Assembly: GCA_030035585.1 (NCBI GenBank)
Contig: CM057476.1
Span: 23,482,501 to 23,546,500 of the forward strand
From: Dugong dugon
Taxonomy: Eukaryota; Chordata; Mammalia; Sirenia; Dugongidae
Length of the DNA stretch: 64,000 nt
Direction of reading: 5' to 3'
Position numbers and translations under genes: made by a program. A model generated the notes under the pieces. The model was not told the DNA's origin. It did no database searches and saw nothing but the letters and a program-made list of their open reading frames with translations. Below, in pieces: positions 51,388-61,637 of this stretch. How positions within the stretch are numbered: the stretch's first letter is position 1; each line of letters starts with the position of its first letter.

Positions 51388-52016
51388 ATATCACAATTGC
51401 CAAACAGTGGAAACAACCAAAATGTCCAACAACAAATGAATGGATAAACAAAATGTGGTACATACATACAATGGGATAGTATGCCGCCATAAAGAGAAGT
51501 AAAATACTGATGCATGCCACAACATAGATGAACCTTGAAAACACTATGCTGAGCAAAATAAGTCAGTTGCAAAAGGACAAATGCTGTGTGATCTCACTTA
51601 TATGAGATAAGCAAATATACAGAAAAAATAAACCATTGCCATCAAGTCGATTCCGACTCATAGCGACCCTGTATGGTCGCTATAGGGTCTCTATAGGTTG
51701 GCTGTGAGTCAGAATCAACTCAAAGGCAAACGATTCAAATATACAGAAAAGAAAGATAGTAATGGCTACCAGGGGAGGGAGGGAGGTAGAAAGGGGAAGT
51801 TTTTGTTTGGAGGGCATTGAGTTTATATTAATGGTGGTGGAATATTTGTATTAGTTTATATTTATATTAATTGTGGTGGAATATTTTGGAAAATGATAGT
51901 GATAATGGTGGCACAACATGAAAAATGTAAATTGATGTCATTGAATTGTAAATGTGGAAGTTGTGCCCATGATTGTTTTGATGCGTATATTTTCACCACA
52001 ATAAAAAAAAAAAAAA
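51388..52016 (+). mobile_element. L1 3' end interrupted by a SINE
   Basis: 'ccaaacagtggaaacaacca', 'gaatggataaacaaaatgtg', 'atagatgaaccttgaaaaca' and the UTR ending 'aaaaaaaaaaaaa' at about 52005-52016. Sense strand plus; 5'-truncated in ORF2. Confidence 0.85.
51627..51735 (-). mobile_element. AfroSINE 3' fragment nested in L1
   Basis: A short antisense piece with two tail-like segments ('gtcgattccgactcatagcg' and 'gtgagtcagaatcaactcaa' in opposite senses), so it is rearranged. Flanked by the identical 15-mers CAAATATACAGAAAA at 51612-51626 and 51736-51750. Confidence 0.8.
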
Positions 52017-52259
52017 TAGATAATGCGCATACAGTGCCCAGGATGGTGTGCTCAGGTTGTCTAATTAAGATTAATGGGAAAAAAACACAATTAATAAATT
52101 TAATCTGCACTCAGTAGAATTATAATCCCTGGGTAATTTATATTTACATATCCATCCAGATAAATAAATATATGTATACAGATAAGCACAGTAAACTCTT
52201 ACCCAGCCTGCCAGGCATAGGCTGTTTAGTCATATAGATGTGCTGGTTAATAGAGTTAG
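52017..52259. other. AT-rich intergenic DNA
   Basis: Includes TA-rich stretches near 52140-52190. No gene or repeat family recognised. Confidence 0.4.
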
Positions 52260-52745
52260 TGTCATGGATTGAATTATGTCCCCCAAAAAATGTGTGTGTC
52301 GATTTGGCTGGGCCATGATTCCAGGTATTGTGTGATTTTCCTGTATGTAGTAAATCCTGCCTCTGTGATGTTAATGCGGGAGGACGGGTGGCAGTTGTGT
52401 TAGTAAGGCAGGACTCAATCTACTTAAAGACTGGATTGTGTCCTGAGGCAATCTCTTGAGATATAAAAGAGAGAAGTGAGCAGAGAGACAGGGGGACCTC
52501 ATACCATCAAGAAAACAGTGCCAGGAGCAGAGCATGTCCTTTGGACCCGGGGTCCCTGCTTGGAGAAGCTCCTAGTCCAGGGGAATATTGATGAGAAGGC
52601 TGACAGAAGGGAGAAAGCCTTCCCCTGGAGCTGATGCCCTGAATTTGGACTTCTAGCCTACTTTACTGTGAAGAAATAAATTTCTCTTTGTTAAAGCCTT
52701 CCACTTGTGGTATTTCTGTTGCAGCAGCACTAGACAACTAAGACA
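52260..52745 (+). mobile_element. Solo LTR, ERVL/MaLR-like
   Basis: Begins TGTCATGGATTGAATTATGT and ends ACAACTAAGACA. The 5-mers GTTAG (52255-52259) and GTCAG (52746-52750) flank it as a 4/5 duplication. A TATA-like 'gatataaaagag' lies near 52460 and AATAAA at 52675-52680, in the order expected of an LTR promoter and poly(A) site. Confidence 0.72.
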
Positions 52746-52980
52746 GTCAGCAAATGTTTTCATTGAACGTTGGAGTTCTAGAAGAATCCATAGAGATTTT
52801 CTAGAGTACAAGTTCCTGACCTGGTCTGCAAGAGCCTGTGAACTCTGTAAGTGTGAATTTCTGAGGAAAGAGTCCATAGTTTCCGTTAGATTTTCAAAGG
52901 GGCTTCTCTGTGATTCATAAAAGGTTAAGAACTGATCTAATGCAACCTCATTCATTTTGAAGATCATTCGTCTTTACATA

Positions 52981-53191
52981 AGGAGCTCTGGTGGCACAGT
53001 GGCTAAGCACTCAGCTGCTAACTGAAAAATCGGCAGTTTGAAGCCACCACCCACTCCGCAGGAGAAAGATGTGGCAGTCTGCTTCGGTAAAGATTACAGC
53101 CTTGGAAACCCTATGGGGGAGTTCTACTCTGTCCTATAGAGTCACTATGAGTTGGAATTGACTTGATGGCAATAGGTTTTGGTCTTTGGTT
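52981..53191 (+). mobile_element. AfroSINE with target duplication
   Basis: Full-length: 'aggagctctggtggcacagt' head, 'gaaagatgtggcagtctgct', 'agattacagccttggaaacc', tail 'gtcactatgagttggaattg'. Flanks GTCTTTACATA at 52970-52980 and 53192-53202 are identical. Confidence 0.92.
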
Positions 53192-53225
53192 GTCTTTACA
53201 TATACATAGACCTTTTCATCTTATG

Positions 53226-53772
53226 GTAGGCTGAATTCTAAAATGACTCCCAAATGACCTTTGCCTTTGTCTTAGTGGAACCTGAGAATAGGATGAGATA
53301 GTATACACATGATTAGGTTATGTTACATGGCACAGTTGACTTTAAGAAAGGGAGGTTATCTGGGTGGGCCTGACCTAAGGAGTCCTTTAAAAGCAGAGTT
53401 TTCTCTAGCTGATAGCAGAAGAGGAAGTAAGAGAGAGTGGAAGCGTAAGACCGATTTGATGTGAGGGAGGTTTTCCATTGCTGAGATGGAGGGAACCAGG
53501 GGCAAGAGCAGTCTCTAAGAGCTGAGGATAGTCGCTGGCCTACAACTGCAAGGAAATGAATTTGGCCAACAGCCAGTGAGCTTGGAGGAGGACCCTGAGC
53601 CCCAGATGCCCTAGCAGTGCTGGCCGACACCTCCATATCAGCTCAGTGAGGTCTTGAGCAGAGAATCTAGCTGTGCCATGCTGGATTTCTGTCTCACAGA
53701 ACTGTGAGCTAATAAATAGGTGTTGTTTTAAGCCACTAAGTATGCAGTAATTTGCTACACAGCAGTAGAAAA
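53226..53772 (+). mobile_element. MaLR LTR (MLT1-type)
   Basis: 'ggtaggctgaattctaaaat', 'gattaggttatgttacatgg', 'ggtgggcctgacctaaggag', 'tttaaaagcagagttttctc', 'cagaactgtgagctaataaa' and 'tgttgttttaagccactaag' are in the MLT1 order. Nearly full length. Confidence 0.82.
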
Positions 53773-53939
53773 CGAATATAGATTTGCTATCAAGTTGTCA
53801 CGTGTTTATTCTTTTAGCCCTATACAAAAGGTATTACCAGTTCCACTCTGTGGATCAAGTGGCTCAGAGAAGTACAACGTCCCCCCCAGATCAGACAGCA
53901 GGTCCTTTCCCTTCTCCCAGTCTACCATCACAATTTTCA

Positions 53940-54440
53940 AAAGATTGAATGGAAATAAAGAGCATCTATCAGGAAAATGTTGCAAGGAATGGGAATTTCA
54001 GAACACTTGATTGTGCTCATGTAGAACCTGTACGTGGATCAAGAGACAGTCTTTCGAACAGAACAAGGGGATACCACGTGGTTCAAAATCAGAAAAGGTG
54101 TTCGGCAGGATTGTATCCTTTTACCTTACTTATTCGATAAATGTAGAAGAAATTGAAGTTGTCAATGATTTCATTCTACTTGGATCAGCAGTCAAGGTCC
54201 ATGGAAACAGCAGTCGAGAAATCAAATGACCATATATTCACCTATACAATAAAACACATAGGAACACAGTTACGGATACTTCTTAGACATAACCAAACAC
54301 CTTGAGGGATTGGTTTTCTGGGTTAGGAGGATTAGGACCATAGTCTTCTGGGACATCTTGGTCAATTGGCATAATATAGTTCATAAAGTTCATTCTGTTA
54401 CATATAAGGTCATCATGAGTCGGAGCAACTAATGACAACG
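53940..54440 (+). mobile_element. RTE-type LINE, internally deleted copy
   Basis: On the plus strand one frame reads an RTE reverse-transcriptase motif (FKIRKGVRQDCILLPYLF near 54082-54135), then after a large deletion EVVNDFILLGSA and GNSSREIK, matching the element at 48330-49085. The end 'aaggtcatcatgagtcggag' again matches the AfroSINE-type tail. Broken and inactive. Confidence 0.78.
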
Positions 54441-54878
54441 CTCTTCAAAAGGGTCAAGGTCATGAAAGACGAAAAAAGACTAAGGAATAGTCACTGATTG
54501 GCTTAGGATTCAGCTAAGTCAACAACCTCTTATCCATCTGCTTTCCACCTTCTAAAGTATTCTCACTACTATCTCCTTTCTTATTCTCATTGTCCTTGTG
54601 GAGGGATGCCTTTAAAAAAGAGTCCCTATGCTGTTTTGATGGGATTTCAGAAGGGAGTGGAGCTAACTGAAAGATTTCACCACCTTCCCTGGAAGTTTCA
54701 AGAGTTATGTAAGAGAGAATGTTTTATATGTCAGGCATAGGGTCAGTTTTCTGGTTTTATTATTGATTCCTAGTTTAGGTTATAATCAAAGAATGATGTT
54801 TGAACAATTTCTACTATAATGGAGTTTATTGACATTTTCTTTGTGCCCTAATTTATCACCTTTAGTAATCCCAAGGAG
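54441..54878. other. Intergenic DNA, no feature seen
   Basis: A phrase near 54458-54495 ('gtcatgaaagacgaaaaaag') may be an old DNA transposon scrap. No gene. Confidence 0.35.
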
Positions 54879-54934
54879 CCCTGGTGGCACAGCGGTTAAG
54901 AGTTCAGCCGCTGACCAAAAGGGCAGCAGCTCAT
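54879..54934 (+). mobile_element. AfroSINE head fragment
   Basis: Only the tRNA-like head: 'aaggagccctggtggcacag', 'cggttaagagttcagccgct'. It is cut off where the antisense L1 begins. Confidence 0.75.
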
Positions 54935-55400
54935 TCAGTGACATTGGTTACATTCTTCACAATGTGTGAACATTCTCATTATTTCTGTTCTGGTTGTCCG
55001 GTTTCCATTAATCTAGTTTCCCTGCCCCCTTACTTTCTCATCCTTCTTTTAAAGTAATTGTTGACCTTTTGGTCTCCTATATGTGATTTTTTAAAGGAGC
55101 ACGGTACTTACAGGTGGTATTCATTATTTTGTGAACCAATCTGTTATTTAGCTACAAGGTAGCCTCAGGGATTAGTTTCGGTTTGGGGTTCAAAGAGTAT
55201 CTCAGGGCAGTAGTCCTCAAGGAATCTTCAGTCTCAACCAGTCCGGTAGGTCTCTCTTTTTTTTTTTTTTTTTTTTGCGGTGGGGGTGTGGAATTTGAGA
55301 TTCTGCTCCACATTTTTCTCCCATTCTATCAGAGTCCATCTATTGTGGCCCTGATTACAACAGTCAGTAGCGGTAGCCAGGCAAGGTATGTGAGGACCCT
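54935..55400 (-). mobile_element. L1 3' UTR fragment
   Basis: 'tcattcagtgacattggtta' near 54937 and, after a T-run at 55257-55276, 'gagattctgctccacatttt' and 'acagtcagtagcggtagcca'. The same order is seen at 42370-42430 and 43058-43180 in the well-bounded L1. Confidence 0.7.
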
Positions 55401-55466
55401 ATACACTGATAATCTGTGGTGCGCTCTTCTCTCCCTACTCACGCATTCAAACAGGGTATATGAGTT

Positions 55467-55530
55467 AGAGATATGCATATATGCATGTATATGTACATAC
55501 ACATATATATGTATATGTGTGTGTGTGTCT
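55467..55530 (+). repeat. TA/TG microsatellite
   Basis: Alternating TATG, CATA and GTGT steps from 'agatatgcatatatgcatgt' to 'gtatatgtgtgtgtgtgtct'. Confidence 0.85.
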
Positions 55531-55931
55531 GAGCTATCTATAGTGTAACTTCTTTTTAAATGTGACTATAATATTAGTGATTGAATGCAAAAGTGGTATA
55601 TGCCATTTTAGCAGAAGGAGATGAACTGGATCATAAAATTTTTAGTGGATGCAGGGTATGAAGATTTTTAGTATATACTACATTTAAAAAAAAAAACCCC
55701 ACATACTCTACAACAAAGAAAATGAGTCAGTGAACTTAGTTGTTTCAGTGTAAAAGTCTGTTGATCTATCACAACAGTGATTTCAGGGAACTTTTAGAAC
55801 CTTATAGGATAAAACAACAAAAAACAGCAAGCAAACAGAGAAATTGAAGTAGAGGAATAATAATCACATAGGAAGAAGAATCTAGAAAACGTATGGGACA
55901 CAGAAACGCATGCAGTGGGACCTGTGCAATG
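55531..55931. other. AT-rich intergenic DNA, no feature seen
   Basis: No gene or repeat family recognised; a short A-run at 55686-55696. Confidence 0.4.
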
Positions 55932-55941
55932 AGTTTGGGGT

Positions 55942-56115
55942 AAAAACCCAAAAACCAAACCCATTGCCATCGAATCGATTCCGACTCATAGCGACCCTAT
56001 AGGACAGAGTAGAACTGCCCCGTAGGGTTTCCGAGGAGCGCCTGGTGGATTCGAACATGCCAACCTTTAGGTTAGCGGCAGTAGCACTTAACCACTAGGC
56101 CACCAGTGTTTCCAA
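55942..56115 (-). mobile_element. AfroSINE with target duplication
   Basis: A well-preserved antisense copy: 'atcgattccgactcatagcg', 'ctgccccgtagggtttccga', 'cttaaccactaggccaccag'. Flanks AGTTTGGGGT at 55932-55941 and 56116-56125 are identical. The central block is absent, as in other short-form copies. Confidence 0.9.
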
Positions 56116-56208
56116 GTTTGGGGTGAAGGTGATTCATTTCACCTGTGCGCCCTCTAGTGGGTATAGTGGGAAATAACACTTAATTTGTTCCACCTGTATT
56201 TATTATGC

Positions 56209-56224
56209 ACCCCCCCCCCCCCCC
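56209..56224 (+). repeat. Poly-C tract
   Basis: An uninterrupted C-run of about 15 bases. Length may be assembly-sensitive. Confidence 0.9.
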
Positions 56225-56704
56225 GTGTGGAGGCGGGTGGGAAGGACGTGCTCTGAGATTCTGTTTGTCAGAAAGGGGAAGGGACTTGCTGACGGTTGCA
56301 CAGTGCCAGCGGCAGGTTCTGGACCATTGCACAGCACCACAAGAACTCCCAAGCTTACTCTGATTGGATGAAACGTTAAGAGGCAGGTCAGGGCAGGCGA
56401 GGAGAGAAGCATAGACCCCGGCAACATCAGCCCTGGTTTGACTCTTAGCTATGCCCACTGCTGCCACGTGAAGTTGGGACAGTCCTTAAATTCTCAGGAC
56501 CTCGTCAAATGGGGGTTGTTGTAGGGCCCACCTCATGAGGCCAGTGAGGGCACGCGGTGCAGTTTGGCCGATGGTGGGTACAGAGTTCTCAGGGAGGAGA
56601 AACTGAGGCCCAAAGAGGTGGATGGACAGCCCTGTCCAATGTCAGCCAGCTCAATAGGGTGGGGTGGAGAATGAGCAGGGTTTGGAGAAATGTTTAAAAA
56701 CGCC
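56225..56704. other. Intergenic DNA with MIR-like pieces
   Basis: Antisense MIR-like phrases near 56265-56320 and 56590-56650. No gene. Confidence 0.4.
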
Positions 56705-57145
56705 CTCCTCTAAATAGATAAACAAAATGTGGTACATACTTTCAATGGAATATGACTCTACCATAGAGAGAAATGAAGTCCTAACACACGCTACAGCATG
56801 GATGAATCTTGAAAACATCACACTCACTGAAATAAGTCGGCCATAAAAGGACAAATATTGTATGATTCCATTTATAGAAATATCTAGAATTGGCAAATGT
56901 ATAGAGACCAAAGTCTATTCATTGTTACCAAGGGTGGGCAGGAGGGAGGGGGAAAGGGAGACTCATTGCTTAGCAGACACAGAGCTTCTGTTAAGGGTGA
57001 TGGAAATTTTTGGAAACGGACAATGGTGATGGTTGTACAACTCGATGAACACAACTGATGTCCTCTGAATGGTACATGTGGAGAATGATGAAATGGCAAA
57101 TGTTCTATTACATATATATTCACACAATTAAAAAAAAAAAAAGCC
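56705..57145 (+). mobile_element. L1 3' end
   Basis: 'aaatagataaacaaaatgtg', 'catggatgaatcttgaaaac', 'aaataagtcggccataaaag', 'aatggtgatggttgtacaac' and poly(A) at 57129-57142. Plus orientation, 5'-truncated. Confidence 0.85.
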
Positions 57146-57539
57146 TTCTCTTCCATCCAGAAGGTGATGCTATTGTTAGTAATGGTGTATATGTTGGGAG
57201 AAGTCAGCTCTCTCTTCCAGATGGGCTTTGTGACCACTGGCTCTGCTCTACCTGTGCTGGAGCAAGGGGCTCCTCCTGGGCCCATTACCTGGCATCAAGG
57301 GGCAGGGCATCCAGCGTGTGCCCCAGGTGCAGTTGTCAGAGTTTCACTGCTGAGCATGTGACTCAATGTTGCTAGCTGGGTTTGGGGGGTGAGGGCTGGG
57401 AGGGAGTCCCTCCGTCTCAGCTTCCGTCCCCCACCTCTGCAGGCTGTAATTATCTTGCCTTTGGCACTAAACTGTGCTGCTCTCTTATTTATTTTTAGCT
57501 CTCCTACCAGGCTGAGCTGGGGGAGAGGAGGCCCAGGCC
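57146..57539. other. Flank of the endogenous retrovirus, no feature seen
   Basis: No gene or repeat recognised. Open frames here overlap on both strands and show no domain. Confidence 0.4.
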
Positions 57540-57899
57540 TGTCGCAGCGGCGGCGAATGTCAGGACGGCGGAGACAGTAACCAAACACAACTCTTGCAGA
57601 GAAGTGGGGCCAGGAGGGTCACTCTGAGGAGTCGACCCCGGCTTCAGTCCCAGGAGTTTATTTATAGTCAATACAGCAAGCAGTGAAGCAAATAACAGAA
57701 CAATGGGCTTTGGGTGTGGGCAAGGGAGAAGGAATTCAGGTAAACAAGCCAATCAGTAAAGGGACAATAGGTTTGGGAAAACAAGTCGTGACAAGTCTCA
57801 ACATGTTGGGGACAAGTCTCAACATGCTGTATAGCATAGAGGCCTGTGGGGGCTGCAGTTGTCAATAGTGCAGCCATGTTTAAATGGCATGTATCCCCA
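57540..57899 (-). repeat. 3' LTR of the endogenous retrovirus
   Basis: On the minus strand the LTR begins TGGGGATAC right after the polypurine tract, so the 57899 border is firm. The other border is taken at a CA (57541-57540, ending CTGCGACA); a nearby CA at 57559 is an alternative. TATAAATAAA at 57666-57657 can serve as both TATA-like and poly(A) signal, leaving a short R-U5 of about 115 bases. Confidence 0.65.
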
Positions 57900-57900
57900 T

Positions 57901-57914
57901 ATTTCCCCCCTTTT
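57901..57914 (-). other. Polypurine tract
   Basis: The minus strand reads AAAAGGGGGGAAAT immediately before the LTR start, the standard second-strand primer of retroviruses. Confidence 0.8.
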
Positions 57915-58847
57915 GTTTAGTTAATGAAATAAGAATCAAGAGGGTTTCCACTGGTCCAACAAGTGTCAGGTAGGATAAAGTAAAATTTTCTCTGTGAGAT
58001 AAAGTCTACGATTATCTCAGCTACTGTCTCCACACCTCAGGGCCTGGCGTCTTAGTGAGTCCTCGTGAGCCCAGCTATGGCTGGGACACACTCCATAGGT
58101 TTAAGGAGGAGAAGTAGCATAGCTATGAGTAACACCTGGACTTAGTCACCTAGACGGCGGCCATAGCAGGCTCTTTAAACTCACGGTGCTGGTTTTCTAC
58201 CGGATACCATCTGGTTTTTCACCAGGTTGTTGCTTAATGCCTGGACTTAGTCTCCTAGATGGCAGCCGTAGCAGGCTCTTTAAACTCATGGTGCTGGTTT
58301 TCCACCGGATACCATCTGGTTCTTCACCAGGTTACTAAGAGCAATGCTCTTATCCATTGCATAGCTGGAGTGAGCAGACTCAATGTGCCTTTTAGGTGTG
58401 TAAGACAACAGAGGATGATCTTATGAGGATAATATAATCCTCTGCACTAGTAATATCCTGATTGTTGGACCCATGGGTTTCCTCTGACTCTCATTTTGTC
58501 AGGTAAACACTAACTTTTAACATCCACTGAAATTATTATTCTTAAAGGCTTAAAGATTTATAAAGGCTCAAAGATTCATTAACAATCAAGCAAACACTGA
58601 TTTACACAAATTTACTATCAATTGGAAAGGAATCATCTAACTTAGAAATCTATACAGAAGCATCTAACTAGGAGAAGCAGAAAATACAGAGGAATTTACA
58701 CATAACAAATTTTCACTGGGAACTTACTGATTAACCAAATACAGGTAATTACTGATTATCAAAATAATAACATAGGAAGGGCCTTCTTAAGAGGAGGTCT
58801 TTATTTTTCCTGTTTCCTGTTTAGGTAACTGGTAGTGAATGGTCCAG
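57915..58847 (-). other. Long untranslated stretch between env and the polypurine tract
   Basis: More than 900 bases with no open frame of note. About 58500-58840 is A/T-rich. A tandem duplication (58135-58333) is listed separately. The length may reflect an extra element or a degraded accessory region. Confidence 0.5.
58135..58333 (-). repeat. 94-bp near-perfect tandem duplication
   Basis: Units 58135-58228 and 58240-58333 are 105 bases apart and differ at about eight positions. In viral sense each unit starts CCTGG near its 5' end and finishes CCAGG, which can pair, and contains further short inverted pairs (ACCA-GA-TGGT and TGG-AAAA-CCA). Placement is between env and the LTR. Confidence 0.85.
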
Positions 58848-59480
58848 TCATACGTAGAAGGCCGACTTCTGTTGGTGATGGGAGATCTTCAGGGAGTAGA
58901 GACATCGGATGACTATAAGGAGGCACAAGACTATTAAACATCCTATAGCAAAAAAGATCCAGACATGGGGATTGAGTCCAGAGAACCAATGTGCGGGATT
59001 GAGCCAGTAGGAAAAATCATTAAGTGTATTAAGTGTAGCCTTATTAGACTCTGATTGTAATCTCAAGAGCTGTTCTTGTAATTGAAATTGTAATTTTTGA
59101 ATATCACCTTTCAATGGAGAAGCGAAGCTAGCCAGAAGATTATTTTTAACATCCTTCCAGGACTCATTATATGGAAGGGCTGTAACACAGAAGCGAGTGT
59201 ATTCAGCATCACAGGTTAATAGAGAATGTTCCCACGGGGCTTCTTGTCGTTCTCCAAGCCAAAGGACTGAGGCTTCTAAAACACCCACATGCTTGAGGAT
59301 CTCTTGATCAATATGTGCCATAGGTTGCATTTCAGAAGTAACATTTTGCATATAAGTGTTAAACTGCTGGGTGGTCTGAATAGATTGGGAGAGAGCTACG
59401 GCCACAGTAGCTTCCGTAGCGGCAATAGCAGTGGCTGTAATAATAGAGGCTATGAGAATTCCAAGAAACCTTTTAGTTCA
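58848..59480 (-). pseudogene. env: Retroviral env, transmembrane subunit remnant
   Basis: An open stretch of 185 codons (59405-58848), in frame with a hydrophobic segment just upstream that would be the fusion peptide. It shows a long helical ectodomain, two cysteines with seven residues between (CDAEYTRFC, residues 65-73), a membrane segment (about 149-170, VWIFFAIGCLIVLCLLIVIR) and a short tail ending SAFYV. The non-CX6CC arrangement fits betaretroviral rather than gammaretroviral env. A TGA at 59480-59478 separates it from the surface part, so env is not intact. Confidence 0.8.
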
Positions 59481-60660
59481 TATTTTCTGTAATGCATTAA
59501 CAACCTGAGCAAGGGGGGAACTATCTTGCCAAGGGCATGTAAGGTTAACAGGCAGACAAAGGTGGCTTTTTTGTTGAAGAACATATACAGAATTGATGTT
59601 AAGAGTGGAGACATTTCGCCTGGACAGACATGGAGTAACCCAAGTAGAGCCACTAGATAATGTTAATTGAAAAGAGGCATTTATTTTAATGATATCCAGA
59701 GGACTAGAAGTTATAGCAAAAATGTACGGTCGAGACGTGCATATAAGCACAGAATCGTTATGATCATGGAGGGCCCATTGTAATTTGGGAAGTGGGTTCT
59801 TGGCATCCTTTGTCCCCCTCAGAAAGGTTCCTGAATGGAGAGTTCTTTCATAAAAAGGGAGACCTAATCGCCAAGAAAGGATTTTTAATGGGAAAAATGA
59901 GTAGTTGAATAATGTAAGCGAAGAATGGGTCCGGCTAGGCCAGGGTTCCAGGACTTAGAATGTCCTAGGTAATGGTATGGGGTTGCCCACTGCCAAGTAG
60001 AGTGATTTGGTAATAAAAATTAAACCTTGAGGGCCCCAATTTTCTAGTGAAATGTTGAAAGGGAGAGAGTATGAAGAAAAGTTAGTAGTTTGACAAGTAA
60101 CCCAAGTATTATCGATAGCGTCTGTAAAAGATAGCTGTGGGTGTTGACATACAGGGATGGAAGGGGGTGAGTGAGTAATATAGGCACTGAAAGTGCCGTT
60201 AATGCCTATGGCTTTAACAAAAAATTTCTTAGAATAGGCTGGTTGCTTATAGGTGCCATTGTAGTAAATGTAATTCATATACCATTGTTCTAGTATAGGC
60301 GCGCACGCAGAAGCAGTGCATGGCTGGGTAGTGAAACACAAAGGAAGGGCATCAGCATAGCGTGTCCAATTTGTAGACAGTACAAACCATCCATCTTCAG
60401 GGGAGTTAGTAAGTGGTTTGGAATAGGCCAAATATTGTCCCCTAGTAATGACAGTATCATTAGAGGAAAGAGGGGGCTCTGGTTCTTCCCAAGTAACTGG
60501 GTGGAAGACGGGGGGCTAAGAACATGAGCCCAACAGGTGGTTGGGGCAGAGGTTGCTGGTATCTGAGAAAGGAGGAGGAGGAGAACACATACCAAAGTTA
60601 GGAATAGATTTCTAGGTGTAGGTGGGGCATCTGTAGTTGAGAAGATATGTTCGGCTTTTG
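59481..60660 (-). pseudogene. env: Retroviral env, leader and surface subunit remnant
   Basis: A leader with a hydrophobic core (LTLVCVLLLLLSQIPATS near 60606-60553) is in one frame; the surface domain continues in another from about 60470, so a frameshift lies near 60514-60525 at a C-run. The surface part (60431-59955) has several N-glycosylation sites (NWT, NGT, NFS, NIS) and cysteines; a TAA at 59957-59955 interrupts it, and the frame reopens to 59481. In the family it binds the receptor; here it is broken in at least two places in addition to the TGA at 59480. Confidence 0.75.
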
Positions 60661-60917
60661 AGGAGAGGGCTTTCAGACCTCCCCATGTTACCGGTATTGC
60701 AGAGCTCCGTTGTTCATTCTCCTTCCCCGGGGGAGGGTGTGACGATGTCAGTTGTGGCTCTGGAGTCGGATCGGATGGCGGCTCTGGCAGCCGCAGCAGG
60801 GGCGGTGGTGGCGGTTCCCAGCGGAAGGGTGGTGGCTGTCACTGGGTCATGATATGGTTTTACTAATCAGCCGGGAATCCAAAGTGGACCAGTGGGAGAC
60901 AAAACAGCCGCATACCC
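60661..60917 (-). other. GC-rich segment between integrase and the env leader
   Basis: About 60740-60840 is rich in CCG/CCA/CCT triplets on the viral sense strand (Pro/Arg-rich in translation), unlike the A/T-rich rest of the provirus. It coincides with the expected start of the env open frame, where some betaretroviruses encode an arginine-rich RNA-binding leader. The integrase frame also remains recognisable past its stop at 60920-60918 to about 60870. Confidence 0.45.
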
Positions 60918-61637
60918 TCACCCCCAGGTTAATAATTCTACAGGTCCTTGCCAGACAGAGGGATTTTGAGGATCTTTATAGAGGACCTGTGGGCGAGGTC
61001 GGGTGTTGAGGGGGGTAAAATGTCGTTCTGCAGCGGTACTACCATCTTTGGCAACCGATAAAAAGTTAAAAGTAAAGAGAGGTTTGGCAAGTCTTTCATT
61101 CTGGTCACATACTCTAGACCCGCCATCTCCCCCCTTTTGTTTATTTAAGAGCTGTTTGAGAGTATGATGGGCACATTCAATTATGGCTTGCCCTTGAGGG
61201 TTATAAGGAATGCCAGTGGAATGAAGAATATTCCAAGTGGCACAAAATTGTTGAAATTTAGCCGAAGTACATGCAGGCCCATTATCAGTTTTAAGAGCTT
61301 GGGGGCATCCCATAGTCACAATGGCTTGGGTGAAATGATGACAGGCATGAGTAGAACGTTCCCCAGAAAGGGCTGTGGCATAAAGAAACCCTGAACATGT
61401 ATCTATGGATACATGGAGATATTTAAGTTTCCCAAAGGGAGGATAGTGTGTTACATCCATTTGCCACAATTGATTGGCTATTAGACCACGTAGGTTGACA
61501 CCAGCAGCAAAGGATGTGGGAGAAAAGCGTTGGCAGTCAGGACAGGTGCAAACAATTTGTTGTGCTTCAGTAAGAGAGATAGAAAATTGTTTTTGAAGTC
61601 CGTGTGCATTTTGATGAAAGAAATTATGAGAAGTTCA
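60918..61637 (-). pseudogene. pol: Retroviral pol: integrase region
   Basis: Integrase inserts viral DNA into the host genome. A zinc-binding HHCC arrangement (SHNFFH and CTCPDC) lies at about 61630-61530. The catalytic core follows in 61469-60918, with the D,D-35-E triad visible as Asp in WQMDVTH, Asp in LKTDNGP and Glu in IIECAHH, with 35 residues between the last two. The core is unbroken, but a TGA at 61637-61635 separates it from RNase H and another TGA at 60920-60918 falls before the expected C-terminal end. Confidence 0.82.
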
